Notes: a model not told the origin generated them from the sequence alone. A stretch of 64,000 nucleotides of DNA from Halobacillus sp. Marseille-Q1614 (GCF_902809865.1 NZ_CADDWH010000001.1:868001-932000), one strand, 5' to 3'. Positions 37,094-47,965 are shown, numbered from the stretch's first letter. Program-made: numbers and translations.

Positions 37094-38377
37094 ATGAAGA
37101 AATTTGATCGATCAATCGAAGCTTATAAAAAAGCGGTTAATTATATGCCGGGGGGAGTAAATTCCCCGGTGCGAGCCTTTAAATCCGTAAAGATGGATCC
37201 GATCTTTATGGAACGGGGAAAAGGCTCCAAAATCTATGATATCGATGGCAATGAGTATATTGATTATGTACTAAGCTGGGGTCCGTTAATTCTTGGTCAT
37301 GCAGACGACCGAGTTGTAGAAGCACTAAAGAAAACGACAGAAATGGGTACAAGCTTTGGCGCACCGACAGAAATTGAAAACGAACTTGCCCAGCTAGTGA
37401 TCGACCGTGTTCCGTCAATAGAAATGCTTCGTATGGTGAACTCAGGAACGGAAGCTACAATGAGTGCACTGAGAGTAGCCAGAGGGTACACAGGCAGAGA
37501 TAAAATTCTTAAATTCGAAGGAAACTATCATGGTCATGGGGATTCACTATTGATTAAAGCAGGTTCCGGTGTGGCAACTCTTGGGCTGCCTGATTCACCG
37601 GGAGTGCCTGAATCAATTGCTAAAAATACGATCACGGTTCCATATAATGATATTGAAAGTGTCCGTTATGTATTTGAAAACTATGGAGATGACCTGGCGG
37701 CTGTAATCATGGAACCTGTTTCCGGGAATATGGGTGTCGTCCCTCCACAAGAGCAATTTTTACAGGGTATTCGTCAATTAACCGAAGAGAATGGAACAGT
37801 TCTTATCTTTGATGAGGTAATGACTGGTTTCCGTGTCGGCTATAACAGTGCTCAAGGTCATTTCGGTGTCACTCCGGATATGACTTGTTTAGGTAAAGTG
37901 ATTGGCGGCGGATTGCCTGTTGGTGCATACGGAGGCAAGAAAGAAATTATGGAACGTGTAGCCCCTGTAGGTGATATTTATCAGGCTGGTACGCTGTCAG
38001 GAAATCCGCTTGCGATGACTGCAGGTTATGAAACGCTTAATGCCATGGATGAAGAATCCTACAGCCAAATTAATAAGAAGGTCGATCGTTTAATTGAAGG
38101 CTATGAAAATGCTGCAGAAAAATATAATATTCCTCTAACTGTTAACCGTGCAGGTTCCATGGTCGGCTTATTCTTTACCGATGAGCCGGTCATCAACTTC
38201 GAAACAGCTAATGCATCAGATTTAGATAGATTTGCGGCCTATTATCAGGGAATGGCGCAGGAAGGTATTTTTCTCCCTCCTTCACAATTTGAAGGTATTT
38301 TCTTATCTGCTGCCCATACAGATGAAGATATTGAAGCGACAATTAAAGCCGTGGAGAAAGTTTTCCAGACTTTATAA
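37094..38377 (+). CDS. hemL: Glutamate-1-semialdehyde 2,1-aminomutase, 427 aa
   Basis: PLP enzyme that converts glutamate-1-semialdehyde to 5-aminolevulinate. The PLP Lys is in [42 protein letters not shown] and FDEVMTGFR are family motifs. ATG 37094 follows AAAGGATG at a ten-base distance; the in-frame start at 37073 has no site. It ends the hem operon, ahead of spoVID. Confidence 0.97.
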   Translation: MKKFDRSIEAYKKAVNYMPGGVNSPVRAFKSVKMDPIFMERGKGSKIYDIDGNEYIDYVLSWGPLILGHADDRVVEALKKTTEMGTSFGAPTEIENELAQLVIDRVPSIEMLRMVNSGTEATMSALRVARGYTGRDKILKFEGNYHGHGDSLLIKAGSGVATLGLPDSPGVPESIAKNTITVPYNDIESVRYVFENYGDDLAAVIMEPVSGNMGVVPPQEQFLQGIRQLTEENGTVLIFDEVMTGFRVGYNSAQGHFGVTPDMTCLGKVIGGGLPVGAYGGKKEIMERVAPVGDIYQAGTLSGNPLAMTAGYETLNAMDEESYSQINKKVDRLIEGYENAAEKYNIPLTVNRAGSMVGLFFTDEPVINFETANASDLDRFAAYYQGMAQEGIFLPPSQFEGIFLSAAHTDEDIEATIKAVEKVFQTL

Positions 38378-38460
38378 ATTAAGATTTTGTTAAACAATAT
38401 TGTAGAGAGGAAATCAAGCAGAAGCTATGTCTATTTTCTTTCTCTCCCGATGTATAACGA

Positions 38461-38497
38461 GTCATCTATTGCATAGAGTGTAATAGATGACTTTTTT
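38461..38497 (+). terminator. Terminator of the hem operon
   Basis: GTCATCTATT pairs perfectly with AATAGATGAC over an 11-base loop and is followed by six T, directly before spoVID. Confidence 0.88.
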
Positions 38498-38527
38498 ATT
38501 GCAAGAAATAGGGAGGGGACGTAAGGA

Positions 38528-39436
38528 ATGGAAAATAATCAGGAGTTCACTTTTTTTCTAGAGGAATCGTTATGGTTTAAGGAAGGACAGGGAGTTAATG
38601 AGCTGCTTGGCATCTCATTAGAGCCGCAAGTGTCCATATCGGATTTAGGCGAAGACGTTCGCTTACATGGTTTTGTTCAGCTGTCTGGAGAGTATTTGGC
38701 AAAAGATCAGAAAGAGATGTATAGAGATGATGATGTGCGCCAGGCAGGAAGGATGATCCAGAAGGTGGAAAGGTCTGCGGAGGACGAAGATGTTTCTGAG
38801 TTTTTTCATATGTTTCCAGTAGAAATTACGGTTTCAAAAGACCGGGTGGCTGACATGGAAGATGTCGTTATTAATATTGAAAGCTTTGACTATGAGCTTC
38901 CTGAGTCGAATCAGCTTCGCTTACATGCTGAACTTGTCATGAACGGCATTCTTCAGGAACGATCTGTAAACCGGGAAGAGGCAGAGCAGGAAGATATCAT
39001 AACGTTAGGGCCTGTCGTTTATAAAGAGGAAAAGGAAGACGAAATCCGCACGGTCAACGCAGAGCTTGAGGAGAGCAGCCGTAAAGAGACACACCAGACA
39101 TTAGCGGACTTTTTCCAAACAAAAGAGCCTGAAGCAGAGGTTGAGCAGGAGTACGTGGAAGAAGAAACAGAAGGGGAAGGCGCTGAAGGGGATGATACCC
39201 AACAGGAGGAACAGGAAGAATCTCCTCCGTCCGTCAATGGATTTAAACAGATTTTTCAACACCTATTCCCAAACCGTGATGAGACCTATACACAAATGAA
39301 AATGTATATTGTTCAGGAAGACGAAACGATTGAAATGATTGCTGAGCGGTATGAGGTACCCGTTAAGCAATTAGAAAAGGTTAACCAAGTAGAAGATGAT
39401 GTAACGGCAGGTCAGGTTGTTTATATTCCTAACTAA
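38528..39436 (+). CDS. spoVID: Stage VI sporulation protein D, spore coat encasement, 302 aa
   Basis: SpoVID connects coat proteins to the SpoIVA layer and drives encasement of the forespore. The N-terminal beta domain (FFLEESLWFKEGQGVNELLG, VSISDLGEDVRLHGFVQL) is the recognisable part. A Glu-rich, low-complexity linker covers about 160-240. A C-terminal LysM domain (MYIVQEDETIEMIAERYEVP, QVVYIPN) binds cortex lipid II or peptidoglycan. It is shorter than the B. subtilis protein. ATG 38528 follows AGGGAGGGGACG. ysxE, the usual next gene, is not here; a related gene sits after safA. Confidence 0.92.
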   Translation: MENNQEFTFFLEESLWFKEGQGVNELLGISLEPQVSISDLGEDVRLHGFVQLSGEYLAKDQKEMYRDDDVRQAGRMIQKVERSAEDEDVSEFFHMFPVEITVSKDRVADMEDVVINIESFDYELPESNQLRLHAELVMNGILQERSVNREEAEQEDIITLGPVVYKEEKEDEIRTVNAELEESSRKETHQTLADFFQTKEPEAEVEQEYVEEETEGEGAEGDDTQQEEQEESPPSVNGFKQIFQHLFPNRDETYTQMKMYIVQEDETIEMIAERYEVPVKQLEKVNQVEDDVTAGQVVYIPN

Positions 39437-39621
39437 ATCCACTTATACTTGAACGCTAAACATAAACCGAGCCAAATTCCAAGCAGAAGAACGTCCAAGG
39501 TTGTAGGGAAGATTAATGTGCGCAGCAATTGATAAATCAAAATAGGCACACAGGCTACTTCAATCACATACAGAAATTGGCGGCACCATGGTGGAAGCCG
39601 GTAACGGTAAAAGCGGCTCAT
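39433..39621 (-). CDS. Small basic membrane protein, 62 aa
   Basis: ATG 39621 on the minus strand has AGGTG six bases upstream; GTG at 39630 overlaps it. Two hydrophobic segments (FLYVIEVACVPILIYQLL and LDVLLLGIWLGLCLAF) follow a short Arg-rich N-terminus. The stop overlaps spoVID's stop by four bases, in convergent orientation. The family is not recognised. A good ribosome site and membrane-protein composition support it as a real gene. Confidence 0.6.
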   Translation of the reverse strand: MSRFYRYRLPPWCRQFLYVIEVACVPILIYQLLRTLIFPTTLDVLLLGIWLGLCLAFKYKWI

Positions 39622-39699
39622 TCTCAACACCTGACTTTCTACATTTTTTCAAAAAGAGTTGACTAAAACGGCGAATTCTATATACAATATGAATACTAA

Positions 39700-39960
39700 C
39701 TACTATATGTGAAATGCCGTGAATGGGAAGAGTACATTCTCCGTTCCTTCAGAGAGGAAAACAAATGCTGTGAGTTTTCTAGGAATCAGGTGAGTGGAAG
39801 GTCGCCCGGGATGCAGCTTCTTTGAAAAGATGAGTAAAAGAAGCCGGTTAAAAGCCGTTATTTGCGATGAGTGTACAGATTTATTTCTGTAAACAAAGGT
39901 GGTACCACGGAAAAGCAAACCCTTTTCGTCCTTTTTAGGATGAAGGGGTTTTTTATTTTT
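39700..39960 (+). ncRNA. T-box leader of valS
   Basis: The T-box core AAAGGTGGTACCACGG is at 39895-39910, inside the antiterminator. The terminator arms CCCTTTTCGTCC and GGATGAAGGGG (39921-39949) with a T run follow. The upstream 200 bases hold the stem I helices. Uncharged tRNA-Val should pair with the specifier and the NCCA-binding bulge, stabilising the antiterminator and turning on valS. I did not assign the specifier codon with confidence. Confidence 0.9.
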
Positions 39961-39989
39961 CACAGAGTATGTGAAGGAGGAAGTCAATC

Positions 39990-42632
39990 ATGGAACATAA
40001 AGATTTATCAATGCCGACTAAATACGATCCATCGTCAATTGAAAAAGACCGTTATCAGTATTGGGTCGACGGCAAGTTTTTTGAAGCTTCAGGAGATGAA
40101 AGTAAGGAGCCTTATACAGTAGTTATTCCGCCTCCCAACGTAACAGGGAAGCTTCACCTTGGGCACGCCTGGGACACGACGCTTCAGGATATTTTAACAC
40201 GCGTAAAGCGGATGCAGGGATATGATGTATTATGGCTGCCGGGTATGGACCATGCCGGTATTGCCACACAGGCAAAAGTAGAAGCTAAGCTGAAGGAACA
40301 AGGGCAGTCGCGCTATGACCTAGGGCGTGAAGCATTCCTTGTGAAATCGTGGGAATGGAAACAGGAATATGCTCAGTTCATTCGTACCCAGTGGGAAAAG
40401 CTTGGACTTGGCTTAGACTACTCACGCGAACGCTTCACCTTAGATGAAGGCTTATCTGAAGCGGTTAAGGAAGTTTTCATAAAGCTTTACGAAAAGAAAC
40501 TGATCTACCGTGGGGAGTATATTATTAACTGGGATCCTTCAACGAAGACCGCACTGTCTGACATTGAAGTAGAATATAAAGACGTCCAGGGTGCTTTTTA
40601 TCATATGCGCTACCCGCTTAAAGACGAAGAAGGACACATCGAAATCGCCACAACGCGTCCGGAAACAATGCTTGGAGATACAGCTGTAGCTGTTCATCCT
40701 AAAGATGACCGCTATAAGCATTTGATTGGCAAGAAAGCCATTCTTCCAATTATCGGTCGTGAAATCGAAATTGTAGCAGACGACTATGTAGATAGGGACT
40801 TTGGATCTGGTGCTGTTAAGATTACTCCGGCTCATGATCCTAATGACTTTGAGATCGGAAACCGCCATAACTTAGAGCGCGTGCTTGTTATGAACGAAGA
40901 CGGTACGATGAACGAGAATGCCGGCAAGTACCAAGGCATGGACCGCTTTGAATGCCGGAAGCAGCTCGTAAAAGACCTTCAGGAAAGCGGCGTTCTTTTT
41001 GAAATCGAAGACCATATGCACTCTGTCGGACATTCGGAGAGAAGCGGCGCTGTAGTAGAGCCTTACTTGTCTACACAATGGTTTGTTAATATGGAGCCGT
41101 TGGCGAAAGAGGCAATCAAGCTTCAATACGGTGATGATAAAGTAAGCTTTGTTCCGGATCGTTTTGAAAAAACGTATTTAAACTGGATGGAAAATATCCG
41201 CGACTGGTGTATTTCCCGTCAGCTTTGGTGGGGCCACCGTATTCCGGCCTGGTACCATAAAGAAACCGGTGAAATTTTTGTTGGAAAAGAAGCTCCTAAA
41301 GACGCGGAAAATTGGGAACAGGATGAAGATGTATTAGATACATGGTTCTCTTCTGCTTTATGGCCGTTTTCCACTATGGGCTGGCCGGATGAAAACAGTG
41401 AAGATTTCAAGCGCTATTTCCCTACAAACGTGTTAGTAACCGGATACGATATTATTTTCTTCTGGGTAAGCCGGATGATCTTCCAATCCATCGAGTTCAC
41501 AGACCGCCGTCCATTTGAAGACGTACTGATCCACGGCTTGGTACGAGATGCTGAAGGAAGAAAAATGAGTAAGTCGCTTGGAAATGGAGTTGACCCGATG
41601 GATGTCATCGAGAAATACGGTGCCGACTCTTTACGCTACTTCCTTTCTACAGGCTCTTCACCAGGGCAGGACCTTCGTTTCCAATGGGAAAAGGTAGAAT
41701 CCACATGGAATTTCGCAAATAAAATCTGGAATGCCTCCCGCTTTGCCTTAATGAACATGGGAGATTTAAAATATGAAGATATTGATCTAACTGGTGAAAA
41801 GTCGGTAGCTGATGACTGGATTCTCACACGCCTGAACGAAACGATTGAGCAGGTAACGAAAAATATTGATCGATATGAATTCGGTGAAGCCGGCCGTCAC
41901 CTATACAACTTCATTTGGGATGAGTTCTGTGACTGGTATATTGAAATGGCTAAACTACCTCTGTATGGCGAAGATGAAGGCCGAATTCATACCACACGTT
42001 CTATTCTGGCTTATACGCTGGATCAGATTATGAGAATGCTTCACCCGTTCATGCCATTCATTACTGAAGAGATCTGGCAGCACCTTCCGCATGAAGGAGA
42101 GTCAATCACGCAGGCTTCCTGGCCTCAAGTAAGAAAAGACCTTCATAATGAAAAGGCTGTAACGGAAATGCAGAGACTTGTTTCCATTATTCGCTCAGTA
42201 AGAAACATACGGGCTGAAGTGGATACACCAATGTCCAAAGAAATTCAGCTTCTGATTCAGGCGAAAGATGATATGATTGTAAAAGAGCTGGAGAATAACC
42301 GAAGCTACCTGGAACGCTTCTGTAATCCTAGTGAACTGCAAATTTCCACACAGGTAAAAGCACCGGAAAAAGCTATGTCAGCTGTTGTTACAGGTGCTGA
42401 GCTGTTCCTGCCGCTCGCTGGTTTAATCAATATTAACGATGAAATTCAGCGTCTTGAAAAAGAATGGAAGAAGTGGGACAGTGAAGTTACCCGCGTTCAA
42501 AAGAAACTTTCTAATGAAGGCTTCGTTAAGAAAGCGCCTGAACATGTTGTAGAAGAGGAACGCCAAAAAGAAAATGATTATTTAGATAAACGTGGTAAAG
42601 TAGAAGCTCGTATTAAAGAATTAAAGGCTTAA
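39990..42632 (+). CDS. valS: Valyl-tRNA synthetase, 880 aa
   Basis: Class I synthetase that charges tRNA-Val and edits Thr-tRNA-Val. HIGH appears as [13 protein letters not shown] and KMSKS as [11 protein letters not shown]. The editing domain (about 190-330) and an anticodon-binding helix bundle follow. The C-terminal arm is a coiled coil ([20 protein letters not shown]). Full length. ATG 39990 follows GAAGGAGGAAG. It is governed by the T-box leader and is followed by a terminator before folC. Confidence 0.97.
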   Translation: MEHKDLSMPTKYDPSSIEKDRYQYWVDGKFFEASGDESKEPYTVVIPPPNVTGKLHLGHAWDTTLQDILTRVKRMQGYDVLWLPGMDHAGIATQAKVEAKLKEQGQSRYDLGREAFLVKSWEWKQEYAQFIRTQWEKLGLGLDYSRERFTLDEGLSEAVKEVFIKLYEKKLIYRGEYIINWDPSTKTALSDIEVEYKDVQGAFYHMRYPLKDEEGHIEIATTRPETMLGDTAVAVHPKDDRYKHLIGKKAILPIIGREIEIVADDYVDRDFGSGAVKITPAHDPNDFEIGNRHNLERVLVMNEDGTMNENAGKYQGMDRFECRKQLVKDLQESGVLFEIEDHMHSVGHSERSGAVVEPYLSTQWFVNMEPLAKEAIKLQYGDDKVSFVPDRFEKTYLNWMENIRDWCISRQLWWGHRIPAWYHKETGEIFVGKEAPKDAENWEQDEDVLDTWFSSALWPFSTMGWPDENSEDFKRYFPTNVLVTGYDIIFFWVSRMIFQSIEFTDRRPFEDVLIHGLVRDAEGRKMSKSLGNGVDPMDVIEKYGADSLRYFLSTGSSPGQDLRFQWEKVESTWNFANKIWNASRFALMNMGDLKYEDIDLTGEKSVADDWILTRLNETIEQVTKNIDRYEFGEAGRHLYNFIWDEFCDWYIEMAKLPLYGEDEGRIHTTRSILAYTLDQIMRMLHPFMPFITEEIWQHLPHEGESITQASWPQVRKDLHNEKAVTEMQRLVSIIRSVRNIRAEVDTPMSKEIQLLIQAKDDMIVKELENNRSYLERFCNPSELQISTQVKAPEKAMSAVVTGAELFLPLAGLININDEIQRLEKEWKKWDSEVTRVQKKLSNEGFVKKAPEHVVEEERQKENDYLDKRGKVEARIKELKA

Positions 42633-42641
42633 AAGTAAAAC

Positions 42642-42672
42642 GGAGGGTATTCATCTGAATACTCTCCTCTTT
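42642..42672 (+). terminator. Terminator of valS
   Basis: GGAGGGTATTC pairs with GAATACTCTCC (one G-T pair) over an ATCT loop and is followed by TCTTTTA. Confidence 0.8.
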
Positions 42673-42694
42673 TATGAAGTGAGGGAAGAACCTA

Positions 42695-43975
42695 ATGAAT
42701 TACACAGAAGCAATAGATTGGATTCACTCAAGAGAAAAATTCAAAATTAAACCAGGTCTAAAGCGTATGCAATGGATGCTTGAACAGTTAGGTCATCCAG
42801 AAAAGAAGCTGAGAGCCATCCACGTAGCAGGAACGAACGGTAAAGGCTCCACTGTTTCTTTCCTAAGGAATCTGCTTCAGAAACAAGGATATTCTATTGG
42901 AACGTTTACATCTCCTTATATCGTTAAATTTAATGAACGAATGAGTATTGATGGAGAAGCAATCGCGGATTATGAGTTAGCCATGCTGGCAGATAAGGTT
43001 AAGCCGCTCGTCGAGAAGCTGAGAGGCTCTGAGATAGGGGAACCGACAGAGTTTGAAACGATTACCGTTATGGCCTTTCTTTATTTTGCTGATAAAGCTG
43101 TAGATTTTACAATAGTAGAAACGGGGCTTGGGGGAAGGTATGATTCAACGAACGTCATCACTCCGATCTTATCCATTATAACGAATATCGGAAAAGACCA
43201 TATGTCGATCTTAGGAAACACATATGAAAAAATTGCTTTCGAAAAAGCCGGCATTATTAAGCCTGAAGTGCCAGTTTTAACTGCTGTTACCCAAGCGGAA
43301 GCCTTATCTGTGATCAAAAAAGAAGCCGAGCAGAATAATTCTCTTTTATTCCTGTATCAGAAGCATTTTAAGTCGGAGCATATTGCGAGCACCCACCGCG
43401 GAGAAGAATTTAAGTTTCAAATGGCTGATTATGTTTCTCCTTCTATGACTTCCCCTCTTAAGGGGCTTCATCAAGTAAATAATGCATCTTTAGCGCTGGC
43501 TGCGGCTGAGCTTTTAATTGATCAAGGGTTCTTGATTCAGCGAACTTTCTACCCGGAAGGGATTGGCTCCACGTTCTGGCCGGCCAGGTTTGAAACGATA
43601 AAGAGAGAACCGGTCGTGATTATAGATGGAGCTCATAATGAAGAAGGGACAGAAGCCTTAGCGAATACTTTAAAACAACACTATAACGGCAGAACTATTT
43701 ATCTTTTGTATGCGGCATTAGCTGACAAACCAGCAGGGAAAATGCTTAACCAGCTTAAGCCTGTCGTAAAAGAAGCCTGGGTTACTCAGTTTGATTTTCC
43801 AAGAGTCCTTCCTGCAAAAGAGCTGGGGGATCAGTCTCCGATTGAGCCGACGTATGTTGAAAGTAACTGCCAGGCAGCTGTAGAAAGAATTCTAAAAAAG
43901 ATGTCAAAGGAAGATGTCCTAGTGATTTCTGGTTCTTTATATTTTATTTCTGAAATAAGGAAAAATTTTGAATAA
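42695..43975 (+). CDS. folC: Folylpolyglutamate synthase / dihydrofolate synthase, 426 aa
   Basis: Adds glutamate to dihydropteroate or folates. The ATP loop is GTNGKGSTVSF, the omega loop FTSPYIVKFNERMSI follows, and further motifs are ETGLGGRYDSTN, NIGKDHMSILG and IDGAHNEEG. Length is normal. ATG 42695 follows AGTGAGGGAAG. B. subtilis has comC directly after folC; here a GGDEF gene lies between. Confidence 0.95.
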   Translation: MNYTEAIDWIHSREKFKIKPGLKRMQWMLEQLGHPEKKLRAIHVAGTNGKGSTVSFLRNLLQKQGYSIGTFTSPYIVKFNERMSIDGEAIADYELAMLADKVKPLVEKLRGSEIGEPTEFETITVMAFLYFADKAVDFTIVETGLGGRYDSTNVITPILSIITNIGKDHMSILGNTYEKIAFEKAGIIKPEVPVLTAVTQAEALSVIKKEAEQNNSLLFLYQKHFKSEHIASTHRGEEFKFQMADYVSPSMTSPLKGLHQVNNASLALAAAELLIDQGFLIQRTFYPEGIGSTFWPARFETIKREPVVIIDGAHNEEGTEALANTLKQHYNGRTIYLLYAALADKPAGKMLNQLKPVVKEAWVTQFDFPRVLPAKELGDQSPIEPTYVESNCQAAVERILKKMSKEDVLVISGSLYFISEIRKNFE

Positions 43976-44048
43976 AAAGCAGGACTATGCTATCATATAA
44001 ATAGTTTGAATTTTCAACTAATGGGATGGAGGAAGGGGGAGAGCCTGA

Positions 44049-45782
44049 TTGATCTCCGTTGGGAAGAAGCTGACCGTTTATGGGATGTGGGCTGCAATCT
44101 GGCCTCTTACCATCTATTATATTTATATGAACACCCCTTACTCTATTTTCGAATATAAGACAGATATTCTTTTATTTGTCATATTAGCTTCGATCGTTGC
44201 TTTTTTCCCTCTGCTAATGGGAGATCATCCAGTTTTTCTTACAAACGGCGTCAGTTTTGCTGCTTTTTTGTACTTTGGATTAATAGTAGAAATAATAGTT
44301 ATTCAAATTTCGCTGTTTAGTTTATTACTGAAGATTGGAATCGGCAGAAAGGAACTCTTTCGGATCCCTTTAAATATGCTGATGTTTCTTGCGATATCTA
44401 TCATTTCAGCCTCTCTCTATTTCCTGTTAGGCGGAGATCATGGAAGTGAAGCAATAGACGAGGGGAATGACATTCTCCCTGTTCTTACATATCTTTTCGT
44501 TCAAATTATAGCGAATCATTTTTTCCTGCTGATGATCGGCCGATATATTTATGGGAAGAAGCAAAAGCTTTTTGATCAGGGAATTAAATGGGAGCTGGTA
44601 ACAACATTATTAATTGCTCCTGTCGGTCTTATTCTTTATTTCGTCTATTCACAAACAGGTTCAGCTGCTGTCTATTTAATTGGCTTTCCTTTCTTGCTGA
44701 TATCTATCATGCTGCGGCAGTATCATAAAACCAGCCAGTTAAATGATTACCTCAAAAAAACGGGTGATATTGGCCATGAACTAACGGGGAGTTTGAGCGT
44801 GAAAGAAGTATTGGATGTCTTTGCCAAACGTTTGACAATGCTTTTGCCGATCGATTATATGTATGTATTTGACGTGACAGACAAGCAGGTGCTGAAGCTG
44901 ATTCGCTTTTATGATCGTCGTTCTGACTCCAAACTTCGTGAGTTAAATGGAGCTTCAAAAGAGAGTCTAAGCGAAGACACGCTTCGACAAGGAACAGGCA
45001 AGCATTTTCATCAGCGAAAGAAATGGAAGCCCCTTGTTGATGACTTGACTCCAGAAGACGCCGAAAGTGTACTTTCTGTACCGGTGTATAGAAGAAATGA
45101 AATTGTAGGCGTCATTACTGTGTATTCCTCTAAGCATAGAGCTTTTTTCAAATACCAATACATGATCGTCAATATTTTGGGGAGTTATTTAGCGGTAGCG
45201 ATAGAGAATGCCAGATACTATGAAAAAAAGAAAGATGAAAGCGAGCGCTGTCCATTAACTTCCCTTTATAACTATCGATATTTTGAAAACTACCTGCATA
45301 CTCTTGCACAAAACAAGAAGGAAGCTGTACAGCCCGTTTCTCAAATACTGCTCGACATCGATTACTTTAAATCTGTGAATGACTATTATGGCCATAAAAC
45401 AGGTAATGAGATTCTTTGTGAGCTGGGGGCACGGATTGAAGCTCTCATTGGTGACCGTGGTGTGGCCGCACGGTACGGGGGTGAAGAATTTGCCGTTTTG
45501 CTGCCTGGGATGGCGAGCGTGGAAGCTCTTCACGTGGCCGGAAAAATTAAGTCTGCCATAAATCAGTCACCTTTTACCTCCTGGAAGCATATATTAAATG
45601 ACCCTCAGCCTAAATGCATACCTATAACAGTCAGCATGGGTGTCGCTTCATATCCCGAGCATTGCGATGACTTGCTTGAGCTCACCCGCCATGCTGATCG
45701 GGCGATGTATGTCGGAGCTAAACAGCAAGGACGGGACAAAGTCGCCAGTTATGATTTACTGACACAAGCAGCAGAGCGATAA
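44049..45782 (+). CDS. Membrane-bound GAF-GGDEF diguanylate cyclase, 577 aa
   Basis: Makes the second messenger cyclic-di-GMP. Residues 1-220 carry six to seven membrane helices, a GAF domain follows (about 240-385), and a GGDEF domain spans 400-570. The active site is intact as GGEEF at 477-481 (ARYGGEEFAV), with LLDIDYFKSVNDYYGHKTGN as the metal/substrate segment. No clear RxxD inhibitory site is seen before the active site. The start TTG 44049 follows GGGGGAG. It is inserted between folC and comC. It may be the counterpart to the degenerate EAL protein at 20.8 kb, but no link is shown. Confidence 0.9.
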   Translation: MISVGKKLTVYGMWAAIWPLTIYYIYMNTPYSIFEYKTDILLFVILASIVAFFPLLMGDHPVFLTNGVSFAAFLYFGLIVEIIVIQISLFSLLLKIGIGRKELFRIPLNMLMFLAISIISASLYFLLGGDHGSEAIDEGNDILPVLTYLFVQIIANHFFLLMIGRYIYGKKQKLFDQGIKWELVTTLLIAPVGLILYFVYSQTGSAAVYLIGFPFLLISIMLRQYHKTSQLNDYLKKTGDIGHELTGSLSVKEVLDVFAKRLTMLLPIDYMYVFDVTDKQVLKLIRFYDRRSDSKLRELNGASKESLSEDTLRQGTGKHFHQRKKWKPLVDDLTPEDAESVLSVPVYRRNEIVGVITVYSSKHRAFFKYQYMIVNILGSYLAVAIENARYYEKKKDESERCPLTSLYNYRYFENYLHTLAQNKKEAVQPVSQILLDIDYFKSVNDYYGHKTGNEILCELGARIEALIGDRGVAARYGGEEFAVLLPGMASVEALHVAGKIKSAINQSPFTSWKHILNDPQPKCIPITVSMGVASYPEHCDDLLELTRHADRAMYVGAKQQGRDKVASYDLLTQAAER

Positions 45783-45861
45783 GCTGCTTGTGTTACCTCT
45801 TTTTATGCCCCTTATTTATTCCTTTTCTAAACGTCTATTCAATGGGAGTGATGAAGCCATA

Positions 45862-46611
45862 ATGTTCATGTTCTATTTCTTCCTCATCGGTATAACGCTC
45901 GGCTCTTTTTATAACGTAGTCGGTCTTAGAGTGCCAAAGCGAACCCTTTTTACCCAGCACAGGTCACATTGTCCTACATGTCATTCGACCCTTTCCTGGT
46001 ACGAGCTGATCCCTATTGGGTCTTTCATCCATCAAAAAGGGTTATGCCGCCACTGTTCTGCAAAAATCTCCATCCTTTACCCCGTCATGGAACTTCTCAG
46101 CGGATTAATATTTACCTTCTCTTATTCCATTATAGGTCTACATAAAGATCTCCTGCTCGTCCTTCTGCTGTATGCTCTATTTCATATTATTGTTGTCAGC
46201 GATTTAAAGTATATGGTGATACCAAATAAGGTACTTCTATTCTTTTTTACGGTTTTCTTCCTTTTTCGATTGATTTATCCGTTAGATCCCTGGTGGTTGA
46301 GCCTGGTTGGGGGTCTGCTCGGTTCGGGAGGCATAGCGGTTATTATTATAATCAGCAGAGGAGGTATGGGCGGAGGTGATATGAAACTGCTGGGACTCGT
46401 CGGTTTTATACTTGGCCCGCACCTTCTTCTCATAACTTTTTTGACAGCTGTATTACTAGGGACCTTTCTCAGTGTTTTTCTTATGGCGTTTACAAGTGCG
46501 AACCGTAAGAGCGGATTTCCGTTTGGCCCTTTTATAGCAATTGGGGGTATGGCTGCTTTTTTCTATGGTGAACTCATCGCGCGGTGGTATCTTTTATACT
46601 TTCTCTCATAA
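45862..46611 (+). CDS. comC: Prepilin peptidase ComC (PilD family), about 249 aa
   Basis: Membrane aspartic peptidase that cleaves and methylates the ComG pseudopilins needed for DNA uptake. Two CxxC pairs (CPTC, CRHC) lie in the first cytoplasmic loop. The catalytic Asp are in VSDLKYMVIPN and GGGDMKLLG. Seven to eight membrane helices. The start is uncertain: ATG 45862 or 45868, with GGGAGTG some 12 bases upstream; the frame is open back to 45790. The folC-comC neighbourhood supports the assignment. Confidence 0.88.
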   Translation: MFMFYFFLIGITLGSFYNVVGLRVPKRTLFTQHRSHCPTCHSTLSWYELIPIGSFIHQKGLCRHCSAKISILYPVMELLSGLIFTFSYSIIGLHKDLLLVLLLYALFHIIVVSDLKYMVIPNKVLLFFFTVFFLFRLIYPLDPWWLSLVGGLLGSGGIAVIIIISRGGMGGGDMKLLGLVGFILGPHLLLITFLTAVLLGTFLSVFLMAFTSANRKSGFPFGPFIAIGGMAAFFYGELIARWYLLYFLS

Positions 46612-46954
46612 ATACTCATATATTGCATGAAAGGTGAGTAAGAATATAGAGAGATTGAGATTTAGTGAGGGCACTATAAGTACCTCACTAATTTTATTTA
46701 CTAAAGGTTAGGCTGAGATGAATCTTAGCGGACGAACCGTCAATCCTCCTCGCTTGTTACCTGGCTTGCGGGACTCTAGCCCATTTTTAATGCAGGAATG
46801 TCGCAATTCCCTTCCCTTTCTACGAGCGTTGGAACTTGAAAACCTTCTCGTGAAAAATATTTAAGCAAAAGATTGTCGAAGCTCATTGACAAAAACTAAC
46901 GACTTTTTTAAGAAAGCTGTGATAGATTTGGAAAAAAGAAGAGGAGTGAATGGT
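46612..46954. other. comC-spoIIB intergenic region
   Basis: It holds a terminator (46662-46696) and then about 180 bases of mixed sequence resembling a decayed dispersed repeat (CCTCCTCGCTTGTTACCTGG, TCTACGAGCGTTGGAACTTG). No gene is supported. Confidence 0.45.
46662..46696 (+). terminator. Terminator of comC
   Basis: TTAGTGAGG pairs perfectly with CCTCACTAA over a 12-base loop, and a T-rich tract follows. Confidence 0.75.
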
Positions 46955-47794
46955 GTGGGTGAAAGAAACAAAATTATCATTTCTTACAAAGATAAAGAAA
47001 AAAACCAGCAAATTATTCAGGCAAAGGAAGAACAAGCGGCTGCACAGATAAAAAGCATAGAAGAGTACCATAAAACAAAGACACATGTAAAAAAGGCGAG
47101 ACCTTTAACTTCCACCCTTCGTAAAAGCTTGGCTCCCTCCTCGATTAAGCATGTGACTCTATCTATTGTCACCGCGTTGGTTGTCAGCTTGGTGCTGGGC
47201 TTTATTTTGTTAAAGATCTTTGTAGCAGCAACAGACGGCGGCACATTGTCGCAGCCCTTGACGCCGGAAGGAACGGCTACAGCTGCCGGACAAGCAGGGC
47301 AGGTAACTTTGGAAATTCCTGGTCTGCAGACCATAGTTATCCAAAGCGGTGTTTTTTCTAGTGCAGAAAAAGCAGAGGAATGGCAGTCAAACCTTCAAGA
47401 CCAGTCGATATCATCCATTATATGGAAGAAAGATGATCAGTATTTTCTTTTATCAGGAAGTGAAGATCTTTCTTCAGATATGAAAGGATTAGCCGAAGAC
47501 TATTCTGCTAAGAACATCCCAACCTATACGAAGGAATGGGAGGTAAGCGGAGGGCAGGTTTCTGTTATGGATGGGCAGTCAGCAGTGGTTGAGACAATTA
47601 TTGAACATTTACAAGCTCAGAGTCTTCACACTGTCCCTGCAGAAGAAAGGGAACAATTGTTACTATCCTATCAGCAGAGTGATGGGCCTGCTCCGCAATT
47701 TTTAGAAGCGTTAAAAGAGTGGAATACCGGTGAAGAGAACGGTGTAAGCTGGTTAGCATTTGCTCAGGCTTTAAATTCAATGAAGAATGAGTAA
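46955..47794 (+). CDS. spoIIB: Stage II sporulation protein B, SPOR-domain membrane protein, 279 aa
   Basis: In Bacillus SpoIIB helps septal peptidoglycan thinning during engulfment. GTG 46955 is chosen because GAGGAG ends eight bases upstream; the frame is open back to a TTG at 46886. A Lys/Gln-rich cytoplasmic N-terminus of about 75 residues precedes one membrane helix (VTLSIVTALVVSLVLGFILL). A SPOR-like domain then follows (IVIQSGVFSSAEKAEEWQSN). The identity rests on this layout and on its place between comC and radC. The sequence is weakly conserved in the family. Confidence 0.8.
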   Translation: MGERNKIIISYKDKEKNQQIIQAKEEQAAAQIKSIEEYHKTKTHVKKARPLTSTLRKSLAPSSIKHVTLSIVTALVVSLVLGFILLKIFVAATDGGTLSQPLTPEGTATAAGQAGQVTLEIPGLQTIVIQSGVFSSAEKAEEWQSNLQDQSISSIIWKKDDQYFLLSGSEDLSSDMKGLAEDYSAKNIPTYTKEWEVSGGQVSVMDGQSAVVETIIEHLQAQSLHTVPAEEREQLLLSYQQSDGPAPQFLEALKEWNTGEENGVSWLAFAQALNSMKNE

Positions 47795-47965
47795 TTTTAT
47801 TACTCTGAGAGCTTGAAAGTAATGCTTTATCTTTTTTAAAATTAAAACTTAGCAGGTTAACAGAGAGCAATATTAGAAAAAAGCTGACTAAAACAAACTG
47901 TTCTCTTTTTATAAACTGAAGATACCCCTGTAAAGGGTAACGGAAAAAGAGAGGATGAGTTATAA

